Notes under the pieces: generated by a model | Seen by the model: the letters and a program-made list of their open reading frames with translations, nothing else | Databases searched by the model: none | Told to the model about the DNA's origin: nothing | Source of the DNA: a virus | IMG/VR virus record: IMGVR_UViG_3300010370_000113 | Location: 1 to 35,081 of that record | Strand: one strand, 5' to 3' | DNA: 35,081 bases | Shown: positions 1-5,288 of the stretch, piece after piece | Layout: each line of letters begins with the position of its first letter | Position numbering within the stretch: the stretch's first letter is position 1 | Program-made: the position numbers and the translations under genes

Positions 1-189
1 CAAAAACAAGATTACGGTTGCATCTTTACTCTTGATCCTGATACTCAAGAATTGTATTATGCTCCTGTTTATCAAGACAATACTGTAAATCTTAATGAAT
101 TTGCACCTGTTGATTTTGATGATGTAGATGATGAGTATGATGTACTCTCTATTCAACAAGAACTGATTACCCTCACTAATTCTAACTGA
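1..189 (+). CDS. Hypothetical protein, 3' end only
   Basis: The first reading frame is open from the window edge and stops with TGA at 187-189, giving the last 62 residues of a protein whose start lies outside. The visible part is acidic, with the runs DFDDVDDEYD and DPDTQELYYAP, and has no membrane segment. Its stop overlaps the start of the next gene (ATGA), so the two are probably translated together. The style fits the small acidic proteins of unknown function common in cyanomyoviruses. I do not recognise a function. Confidence 0.6.
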   Translation, partial: QKQDYGCIFTLDPDTQELYYAPVYQDNTVNLNEFAPVDFDDVDDEYDVLSIQQELITLTNSN

Positions 190-323
190 TGAACGATTCT
201 ACACTTGATCTTTTCTGTCAGCATGAAGATGAAAATTATGCTGATGAATATGCAATGGAATTAGAAAGGAAAGCGAGTTCCTTAGAAATTACAGTTGACT
301 ATTATATGATGGAGTTTATTTAA
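189..323 (+). CDS. Small conserved cyanophage-type protein, 44 aa
   Basis: An ATG overlaps the stop of the preceding gene and opens a 44-residue frame ending in TAA at 321-323. The protein is acidic and probably helical. It contains HEDENYADEYAMELERKA and ends in VDYYMMEFI, a pattern I associate with tiny unannotated proteins of T4-like cyanophages. It is the last plus-strand gene before about 1.1 kb without plus-strand coding. Its 3' end overlaps that of the convergent GIY-YIG gene by four bases. No function can be inferred. Confidence rests on the translational coupling and the familiar sequence style. Confidence 0.6.
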   Translation: MNDSTLDLFCQHEDENYADEYAMELERKASSLEITVDYYMMEFI

Positions 324-1129
324 GCATAATACCAATAACAACCAATCCAACTATTTTTTCCTGGATTTTTAAGTGATTTAATTAGTCCAGTTCCACGCTT
401 TCCCTTAATAGTAACTGACGCCTTATTTGCACTTTCAAACTGATAAACAAGTTCTCCTGTTTTTTTATCATATCCAACAACAGGTTTGATAACTGGTCTA
501 TCATCAATCTTCCTCCATTTGTATCCATAAGCAATCCAATTATTTTTAATTGCATTACTAATGTTTCCAGCGTATTTCTCATTACCTGCTATCTTAAGTC
601 CTGCCTCTCTCATACTATCAAATTCAATAGTTTCCCCAGTTGTTATGTTTACGCCTTGAATCTTTCTTTTAGCATGAGATCCACCTTTATTTTCACATAG
701 CATAAATCCCCATTTTTCTCCACGTTCTAATTTATTTTTAAGTCCTTTACTTACATTATCAACCCATTCATCAGAACGAGAAACATTACTCATAAATGCT
801 GATATTTTTTGTTTTGTCTCCTCTGTATGTTCAAAGTATTCTCCTCCTGTTGTTGCATTGTATCCATTGCGGTAGGAGTCAAGAAAATCTATCCACCAGA
901 TTTCACGCTCATTTAACAAATCAACATTGCATTCTTCAAGTATGCGAATCTTGAAGTTATCTAATCCATACTTATTGATTGCTCTGTAAAGTGGTCTATC
1001 ACTATATGTTCTACTTTCTGTAATATGGTGTAACCAACGCTTGTTGAGTTGTTGTCTTGTTTGTCCGACGTATTTCTTATCATTAACTGTATTTGTAATA
1101 AGATAGATTGTTCCTTGTGTTAATGCCAT
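320..1129 (-). CDS. GIY-YIG homing endonuclease with NUMOD DNA-binding repeats
   Basis: This 269-residue protein is a free-standing homing endonuclease, expected to cut an intron-less or gene-less relative and spread its own gene. The catalytic domain is at the N terminus: GTIYLITN (6-13) and KYVGQT (19-24) are the GIY and YIG strands, R31 and H34/H35 follow, E76 is the likely metal-binding glutamate, and GYNATTGG (89-96) carries the usual asparagine. HTEETKQKIS (101-110) is a NUMOD3-like element. Two NUMOD1/IENR1-like units follow, around 157-208 and 216-241. The gene runs opposite to its neighbours and meets the upstream operon tail to tail with a four-base overlap, so it replaced no recognisable gene. 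It appears intact. A consensus sigma70 promoter and a late-type octamer both lie upstream. No clear Shine-Dalgarno sequence precedes the ATG. Confidence 0.9.
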   Translation of the reverse strand: MALTQGTIYLITNTVNDKKYVGQTRQQLNKRWLHHITESRTYSDRPLYRAINKYGLDNFKIRILEECNVDLLNEREIWWIDFLDSYRNGYNATTGGEYFEHTEETKQKISAFMSNVSRSDEWVDNVSKGLKNKLERGEKWGFMLCENKGGSHAKRKIQGVNITTGETIEFDSMREAGLKIAGNEKYAGNISNAIKNNWIAYGYKWRKIDDRPVIKPVVGYDKKTGELVYQFESANKASVTIKGKRGTGLIKSLKNPGKNSWIGCYWYYA

Positions 1130-1151
1130 AATATGTTAGAGGATTTGGTGA

Positions 1152-1159
1152 TATTTATT
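1152..1159 (-). promoter_or_regulatory. Candidate T4-type late promoter for the GIY-YIG gene
   Basis: The minus strand reads AATAAATA here, the same octamer found before gp25 and gp8 in this window. It lies 22 bases from the GIY-YIG start codon, the spacing seen at the structural genes. This is inferred from the motif alone. Confidence 0.45.
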
Positions 1160-1182
1160 ATAACTTGCTGTCTTTTTGTTTG

Positions 1183-1223
1183 TTTTCCACAGATTTGGGT
1201 AGTTTTCCGCAACCTGTGGAAAA
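1183..1223. repeat. Inverted repeat with DnaA-box-like sequences
   Basis: TTTTCCACAG at 1183-1192 and its exact complement at 1214-1223 form a 10-bp perfect inverted repeat with a 21-base loop. Between them TTTTCCGCA (1203-1211) repeats the first arm with one change. TTTTCCACA is, from memory, the reported cyanobacterial DnaA-box form, so the stretch holds two full matches facing each other and a third near match in 41 bases. It also lies in the leader of the leftward GIY-YIG transcript and could be an RNA hairpin instead. Confidence 0.55.
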
Positions 1224-1326
1224 GTATTAAAAAAACATAGTAGCGTGGTGATTTGTTTGTATAATAGTTGAGTTATATGTTAATGCTTTGATAAATGTGA
1301 GATCTTGTAGTGATCTTGGATTCTCT

Positions 1327-1355
1327 ATTATAACATAACAGCACTGTTTTGTCAA
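1327..1355 (-). promoter_or_regulatory. Consensus sigma70-type promoter reading left
   Basis: The minus strand has TTGACA (1350-1355), a 17-base spacer and TATAAT (1327-1332), a perfect match to both hexamers at the optimal spacing. Transcription should start near 1320 and run into the GIY-YIG gene, leaving a leader of about 190 bases. Host-type promoters of this kind drive early genes in T4-like cyanophages. Confidence 0.85.
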
Positions 1356-1429
1356 TACCCCGCCGCCACTAAAAAAACTGGCACAAGGCGAAAAAATAAA
1401 ACAGTATAGCACTATTGTTATATCTTATG

Positions 1430-1476
1430 AAACCCGTGAGACTCAGTATTCTTATGAGTTTCGCGGGTTTTTATTT
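1430..1476 (+). terminator. Rho-independent terminator, plus strand
   Basis: A 16-bp stem (1430-1445 with 1455-1470, two G-U pairs, nine-base loop) is built on AAACCCG and CGGGTTT and is followed by TTATTTG, giving a U-rich tail on plus-strand RNA. It would stop plus-strand transcripts reading through from the operon ending at 323. The minus-strand side has no T tract. Confidence 0.75.
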
Positions 1477-1482
1477 GTGTAG

Positions 1483-1545
1483 TTGTGAGACTCACTCGAC
1501 GCAAACCACTCAGAAAAGTGGCACTTAGACTTATGAGTCTCACAA
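1483..1545. repeat. Nested inverted repeat sharing its arm with the terminator
   Basis: TTGTGAGACTCA (1483-1494) and TGAGTCTCACAA (1534-1545) are perfect complements. Inside the loop CCACT (1506-1510) and AGTGG (1517-1521) form a second stem. The element GTGAGACTCA also occurs in the terminator at 1436-1445, exactly 49 bases before its copy at 1485, and the complement follows exactly 49 bases later at 1534. The arms can therefore pair in alternative ways. No T tract follows on either strand. Confidence 0.65.
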
Positions 1546-1654
1546 AATCTGCTGTAGACTTTTAGGGTGGCAAGAGGGAGGGAAGAATTCATCACCCCCA
1601 ACAATAACAAATCCCCACATACTGGGTGATACTTATAAACGCCGTGAGAGGTGC

Positions 1655-2272
1655 CTAGAAGACCCAGGAAGAGCATTGTTCTTTATATTCCGAATATTCC
1701 TTCATATTGTTGTATATTCTTGTCTTTTGATAATTTATTTGGTCTTTAATTTTTTGTTCTTTTGATTTCTTTGGTTTTGTAGATGTAGATATTTTTAATT
1801 GCGAAGTTTTATTTTTGATTATGTCTGCGTGTGATGTTAATTCCTTATCAAGGTCTATAAGGAATTTGAGAAATTTCTCTCTTATACGCTGATATTCAGA
1901 TTTTGGTAATGAATCAAGGTATTCTTGTTGCTCACTGAGCATTATATTAATAATATCCTCAATGTAATTGTTTATATTGCAATTTGAATTTGATAATAAT
2001 CTTCTATAGTAAGTCTCTTTATTATTCTTAATTTCTAGTATTTGTGGAGTTGATTTTATGTTTGAAGATTTTTTTATAAATGATGTTTTAACCATTTTTT
2101 CTACATAATCTTTAAAGTCATCGTTGAAGATTATGTCTGAATGGGGCAAATTGAAAGCCTCATTGAGAGACTTAAAAGATTCTTTCATCTGCTCTATAAA
2201 TGCTTCGCAATTGGTATTTATAGAGGGAGAACATAAAAGATCTCCCCAACCTGTGAAGTTGCGAAGCATCAT
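1655..2272 (-). CDS. Unrecognised lysine-rich protein, about 206 aa
   Basis: A minus-strand frame stops with TAG at 1655-1657. I start it at the first codon of an ATG-ATG pair (2272), because the frame upstream of that has only a TTG start and because a TATAAATA late promoter lies just upstream at 2281-2288. A start at 2272 would leave a leader of only a few bases; a start at 2344 (TTG) would add 24 residues. The N terminus has FTGWGDLLCSPS. The rest is mainly helical, with a basic stretch rich in K and S near the C terminus (KPKKSKEQKIKDQ). I see no catalytic motif, signal peptide or membrane segment. It lies alone on the minus strand and I cannot name a family. It may be a morphon-type gene acquired with the surrounding accessory DNA. 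Confidence 0.6.
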   Translation of the reverse strand: MMLRNFTGWGDLLCSPSINTNCEAFIEQMKESFKSLNEAFNLPHSDIIFNDDFKDYVEKMVKTSFIKKSSNIKSTPQILEIKNNKETYYRRLLSNSNCNINNYIEDIINIMLSEQQEYLDSLPKSEYQRIREKFLKFLIDLDKELTSHADIIKNKTSQLKISTSTKPKKSKEQKIKDQINYQKTRIYNNMKEYSEYKEQCSSWVF

Positions 2273-2280
2273 AGGCGTAG

Positions 2281-2288
2281 TATTTATA
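2281..2288 (-). promoter_or_regulatory. Late promoter TATAAATA, leftward
   Basis: The plus strand reads TATTTATA, so the minus strand carries the exact T4 late-promoter octamer, nine bases before the ATG of the minus-strand gene. Transcription would start about three bases from that codon, so the message would be almost leaderless. Confidence 0.5.
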
Positions 2289-2304
2289 ATAAAGAATGGA
2301 GATG

Positions 2305-2312
2305 TATAAATA
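2305..2312 (+). promoter_or_regulatory. Late promoter TATAAATA, rightward
   Basis: This exact T4 late-promoter octamer on the plus strand lies 16 bases from the leftward octamer at 2281-2288 and points the other way. The rightward transcript would first cross the gene-free repeat region 2345-2851. Confidence 0.5.
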
Positions 2313-2458
2313 AACTTACAATGAAAGTTTATTTTTATTAACAACTACAATTTTATACCAAGAGAGCACAATAGGCGGTTTGCCCGATGAGATAAGTCTT
2401 TCACACTGGACATATAAAATTCCCTATAAGTTAATAAGTATAAACATTACATAATCAA

Positions 2459-2757
2459 TTCGTTATTAGATAAGACATCGTACAGAATTATCAGAATCAA
2501 ACAGACACTGAGATCACAACTCAGAACTTGTTCGTGATTAGATAAGATTCGTACAGAGATTTAATGATACGCACCAATGAGAATTAAGAACTCATAAGTT
2601 TGTTCGTGATTAGATAAGATTCGTATAGAGCATAACAATATAACACTACTGTTATATTCAAACTGATAAATTCATTCGTGTTTAAATAAGATTCGTATTG
2701 AAACTTAATGCGATGTTCTTATACGCGCCTTTACAAATAGAAAAGATTCGTTTATAA
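2459..2757. repeat. 72-bp periodic repeat array in a gene-free region
   Basis: A 28-base element built on GATTAGATAAGATTCGTA starts at 2459, 2531, 2603 and 2675, exactly 72 bases apart each time. A degenerate fifth copy begins at 2730 and a weaker one may begin at 2381. The 44-base segments between copies differ, but three contain a hairpin: CTGAG/CTCAG (2508-2524), ATGAG/CTCAT (2577-2595) and a 9-bp stem (2637-2658). TTCGT occurs twice in each copy, 17 bases apart in copies 2-4 (in the divergent first copy the second occurrence is ATCGT). No open frame of note crosses the array, and 2345-2851 otherwise holds only the promoter at 2782-2810. Confidence 0.8.
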
Positions 2758-2781
2758 TTAAAGTTCGTTGTAGAGATTTTC

Positions 2782-2810
2782 TTGACAGTCAGGATAAGGT
2801 CTGATAGAAT
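2782..2810 (+). promoter_or_regulatory. Sigma70-type promoter, rightward
   Basis: TTGACA (2782-2787), a 17-base spacer and TAGAAT (2805-2810) give 11 of 12 consensus bases at optimal spacing. Transcription would start near 2817, 35 bases before the 55-residue gene. The spacer holds GATAAG, the core of the upstream 72-bp repeats. Confidence 0.85.
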
Positions 2811-2851
2811 TCAACAGTAGAGTTTATTCGTTCCTTCGGTCTTTCTCTCTT

Positions 2852-3019
2852 ATGGCAACTTCTTCTCTCACAGGACAAAAGAATAAGTATCGCATCACGT
2901 TGGAATTAAACGTGAATGAGGATTTTAATCCTCATCAGATTAACTGGAACAAACTCTTTGAACTTGATCGTAATGAACAGGTGAAGAGTTATGTAGAAGA
3001 TCTCAACGTGCGTTGGTAA
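2852..3019 (+). CDS. Small hypothetical protein, 55 aa
   Basis: This ATG-to-TAA frame of 55 residues lies directly behind a strong sigma70-type promoter, so early expression is likely. The sequence has a beta-like start (YRITLELNVNEDF) followed by NPHQINWNKLFEL and ends in YVEDLNVRW. This pattern resembles small unannotated proteins of T4-like cyanophages, but I cannot name a function. No Shine-Dalgarno sequence is visible: the bases before the ATG are pyrimidine-rich (CTTTCTCTCTT), so initiation may not depend on anti-SD pairing. It stands alone, with gene-free repeat regions on both sides. Confidence 0.65.
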   Translation: MATSSLTGQKNKYRITLELNVNEDFNPHQINWNKLFELDRNEQVKSYVEDLNVRW

Positions 3020-3130
3020 TTCTAATACTCTTCAATTTGCCCTAAGTGTATTATACTCAGCGTCAGTAAGGTATATCGCCTGATAAATGTTTCGTTTATT
3101 ATTATTACTTTGTCTGATTGTTTATATCAC

Positions 3131-3360
3131 TTGGGGCAACTTAGTTCTTTATACTTATCATTGTTCGTCGTGAATTGGCGGCAGTTAGTATAAAGAATAG
3201 GCAATTCTTGAGGTATAAGTAGCGTAATTGTTGGCGGTTCGTATAAAGAACTGTGCTATTTTATAGTATTCGCACAGTGATTTGGGGCAGTTAGTATAAA
3301 CAATGACGAATAATGATAGTTATTCGTTGTCAGTTGTTTATTCGTGTTGGCAGTTATTAT
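3131..3360. repeat. Repeated TTGGGGCAGTTAGTATAAA motif
   Basis: Copies start at 3175, 3231 and 3282; the core GTATAAA(G/C)AA lies at 3188, 3241 and 3294, exactly 53 bases apart. A copy at 3131 has TTGGGGCA in the same direction but the TATAAAGAA core inverted (3145-3154). A shorter version, TTGGCAGTTATTATG, starts at 3347. A 7-bp stem (3250-3256 with 3272-3278) lies between the second and third copies. The gene-free stretch 3020-3489 holds nothing else I can support. Confidence 0.7.
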
Positions 3361-3489
3361 GTTTTATTGTTTATTGTTTATATTTTGCGTTGCCCCCCGG
3401 TTATAAAAATCGATAAGTCCCTAACCTACACTGTATGTCTTTTTCGACCTCTATTTCACTCTCATAAAAAAAAAAATTCTCAGAAAAAA

Positions 3490-3627
3490 ATGGCACAAAA
3501 GAAGAAAGCAAATTGTCATGGTTGGGGAATCTTCGGAGGAAAGCACAAAAAGAATAAAAGTTGTGCCACTGGAATATTTCGGACACCCGCACAGAAAAGA
3601 GCATCTTCAAAAAGAAAAAAGAAATGA
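3490..3627 (+). CDS. Tiny basic Cys-containing protein, 45 aa
   Basis: ATG at 3490 opens a 45-residue frame; the frame runs open further upstream, but that part is compositionally unlike a gene. The product is very basic, with KKK at both ends, two cysteines (C9 and C22), histidines next to or near them (H10, H19), and the segment WGIFGGKHKKNKSC. It could bind nucleic acid or a metal ion, but that is a guess from composition. Its stop overlaps the next start (ATGA), which supports it as a real coupled gene. There is no good Shine-Dalgarno sequence, only an A-rich run before the ATG. Confidence 0.55.
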   Translation: MAQKKKANCHGWGIFGGKHKKNKSCATGIFRTPAQKRASSKRKKK

Positions 3628-3764
3628 AACACCGCCCATATTGGAGTTTCTGGAAAGTAATCTTTGCGGGATGGATGATACGCTATCCTGACAAAGTATT
3701 CTGTATTATTGGAGTTCCTCTTGGAATACTCATCGCAATAATATATAATGCAGCAACAAAATAA
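3624..3764 (+). CDS. Small membrane protein, 46 aa
   Basis: The start overlaps the stop of the preceding gene. The N-terminal half is aromatic and basic (MKHRPYWSFWKVIFAGWMIR). A single hydrophobic segment of about 18 residues follows (FCIIGVPLGILIAIIYNA, 27-44), so this is probably a one-pass inner-membrane protein with a very short tail. Cyanophage genomes often carry similar tiny membrane proteins near structural genes. The role is unknown. Confidence 0.6.
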   Translation: MKHRPYWSFWKVIFAGWMIRYPDKVFCIIGVPLGILIAIIYNAATK

Positions 3765-3795
3765 GATTGCCAAAAAATTTTCCGGAAAATATTTT

Positions 3796-3990
3796 ATGAC
3801 TGAAAAGGTTTATCACATATATGCAAAAGATCAGTGCATATATCACAGTTTATCAGAGGAAAAATTTTCTGAGATCTGGGATATGTTGCACAAAATGGTT
3901 GAATTACTTGATATGAATATTTCTATAAACGATTTATCTTATGAAGAACTTTATTTTAATAAAGAGGCAATTTTAAATTCCTCTCATTGA
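3796..3990 (+). CDS. Small cyanophage-type protein, 64 aa
   Basis: I place the start at the ATG at 3796 because the protein from there (MTEKVYHIYAKDQCIYHSLS) matches the usual beginning of a small protein family I know from cyanophages. The frame is also open from an ATG at 3748, which would add 16 lysine-rich residues and overlap the preceding gene. The product is acidic, with a central helix (EEKFSEIWDMLHKMVELL) and a C-terminal YEELYFNKEA. Its stop codon overlaps the -35 box of the promoter for the following HNH gene. No function is known to me. Confidence 0.6.
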   Translation: MTEKVYHIYAKDQCIYHSLSEEKFSEIWDMLHKMVELLDMNISINDLSYEELYFNKEAILNSSH

Positions 3991-4015
3991 CAGAAACATA
4001 TATACACTGTAAAAT
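3987..4015 (+). promoter_or_regulatory. Sigma70-type promoter of the HNH gene
   Basis: TTGACA (3987-3992), a 17-base spacer and TAAAAT (4010-4015) match 11 of 12 consensus bases. The predicted start near 4022 is about 18 bases before the HNH start codon. A possible Shine-Dalgarno GAAGGT lies at 4023-4028. Confidence 0.85.
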
Positions 4016-4039
4016 TAATCTTGAAGGTTTATTAACTTT

Positions 4040-4516
4040 ATGCTTTTGTTGGACAGATTTTATGACAAACTTCCCGATATTCTTGATGAAGAATCTTGCT
4101 GGGAATGGAAAGGAGCAATAGATAGGTATGGATATGGTGCTTTTTCTATTGGAAAAAAGACAGTAAAAGCACACAGAATATCATACGAAGTTTTCTATGC
4201 AGAACCGCTGAATGATCTTTTATGTTTACATAAATGCGACAATCGTAGATGTGTAAATCCTCAACATCTATTTGCAGGAACAAATCTCGTTAATATGAGA
4301 GATAAAGTTCAGAAAAATAGATGTTATAGTGGAGACCAGAAGGGGGAAAATAATGGGGCATCAAAACTTACTGACAATCAGGTAAGAGAAATTAGACAAT
4401 TGTATAATTCTGGAAAATATACAAAATCACAACTTGGAAAAATGTATAAAGTCCATCGAACTACAATTTATTATATTGTAAATAAAAAAACTTATAAGCA
4501 TATCTTGGAGGGTTGA
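4040..4516 (+). CDS. HNH homing endonuclease with C-terminal HTH
   Basis: This 158-residue protein has the layout of free-standing HNH_3-type homing endonucleases. The N-terminal CWEWKGAIDRYGYG (20-33) is followed by AHRISYE (44-50) with the first catalytic-region histidine, then LHKCDNRRCVNPQHLFAGT (63-81), the core with H64, C66, C71, N73 and H76. Residues from about 107 on (LTDNQVREIRQLY, then SQLGKMYKVHRTTIYYIV) form a helix-turn-helix that would bind the target site. It has its own sigma70-type promoter overlapping the end of the gene before it. Its last codons contain GGAGG (4507-4511), the Shine-Dalgarno sequence of the next gene, so it sits in the operon without cutting off the downstream gene. 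It appears intact. Confidence 0.92.
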   Translation: MLLLDRFYDKLPDILDEESCWEWKGAIDRYGYGAFSIGKKTVKAHRISYEVFYAEPLNDLLCLHKCDNRRCVNPQHLFAGTNLVNMRDKVQKNRCYSGDQKGENNGASKLTDNQVREIRQLYNSGKYTKSQLGKMYKVHRTTIYYIVNKKTYKHILEG

Positions 4517-4520
4517 AACA

Positions 4521-5288
4521 ATGGCCAAAGGATTTACTGTTAAAGCAGCAGCGCCTCAAAAATCTACAGAGGACTGGGATTATGATGCAATTAAAGAAAG
4601 AATGAAAGGTAAGAGTATTGTTTTCTGTCTTCCTGGTAGAGGATGCTCTTTTATCTTTCTGAAAGCATTTGTGCAACTTTGTTTTGATCTTGTGCAAAAT
4701 GGAATGAGTATTCAGATTTCTCAAGATTATTCATCGATGGTGAATTTTGCACGTTGTAAAGTTCTTGGAGCAAATGTACTTCGTGGACCGAAGCAAGTGC
4801 CTTGGGATGGAAAACTACAGTATGATTATCAACTATGGATTGATAGTGATATTGTTTTTGATTCTAACAAGTTCTGGCAGCTCTGTGATGTAGCACTCAA
4901 TCAGGAAGGAGAGGAGCGTGAAATTGTCGCTGGTTGGTACGCAACTGAGGATGGTCACACAACCTCTGTCGCACACTGGTTGGAAGAAGATGATTTCCGT
5001 AAGAATGGTGGTGTTATGAACCACGAAACTGTTGAATCGATCAGCAAGCGTCGTAAGCCGTTCACTGTAGACTATACAGGTTTTGGGTGGGTGTTGATTA
5101 AGAATGGAGTCTTTGAGAATCTTGAGTATCCTTGGTTTGCTCCTAAGATGCAAGTGTTTGAGTCTGGTGCAGTTCAAGATATGTGCGGCGAAGATGTTTC
5201 ATTCTGTCTTGATGCTATTGAAGCAGGATTTAAGATCTGGTGCGACCCTCGTATTAGAGTCGGACATGAGAAGACTCGTATTATCTAA
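4521..5288 (+). CDS. Glycosyltransferase-like protein, GT-A fold
   Basis: This 255-residue protein is the kind often annotated as a glycosyltransferase near the baseplate genes of cyanomyoviruses. After a basic N terminus comes SIVFCLPGRGCSFIFLKAF (32-50), resembling the nucleotide-sugar-binding start of GT-A enzymes. QLWIDSDIVF holds the DxD-like metal site (D108, S109, D110). CGEDVSFCLDAIEAG (222-236) gives the ED pair often seen near the acceptor site, and a late histidine (H249) follows. It has a strong Shine-Dalgarno GGAGG nine bases before its ATG. Its substrate cannot be read from the sequence; modifying a virion protein or a host surface glycan are both possible. Its stop abuts the next start (TAATG). 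Confidence 0.75.
   Translation: MAKGFTVKAAAPQKSTEDWDYDAIKERMKGKSIVFCLPGRGCSFIFLKAFVQLCFDLVQNGMSIQISQDYSSMVNFARCKVLGANVLRGPKQVPWDGKLQYDYQLWIDSDIVFDSNKFWQLCDVALNQEGEEREIVAGWYATEDGHTTSVAHWLEEDDFRKNGGVMNHETVESISKRRKPFTVDYTGFGWVLIKNGVFENLEYPWFAPKMQVFESGAVQDMCGEDVSFCLDAIEAGFKIWCDPRIRVGHEKTRII

Noticed and set aside
1227-1676. Minus-strand open frames of 61 and 74 codons in the intergenic region
   Set aside because: They cover the terminator, inverted repeats and promoter, have no ribosome site and do not look like phage proteins.
2459-2702. tRNA gene cluster (units are 72 bases long)
   Set aside because: No acceptor stem, T-loop or anticodon arm can be built from the units; the hairpins are at shifting positions.
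2459-2757. CRISPR array
   Set aside because: The spacing is regular, but the repeats differ from copy to copy, the spacers are 44 bases and contain hairpins, and no cas gene is near.
3375-3407. Sigma70 promoter before the tiny gene at 3490
   Set aside because: TATAAA at 3402-3407 is a fair -10 box, but no -35 hexamer stands at a suitable distance.
3401-3773. Minus-strand open frames opposite the tiny genes at 3490-3764
   Set aside because: They are antisense shadows of three coupled plus-strand genes and have phenylalanine-rich composition from A-rich coding DNA.
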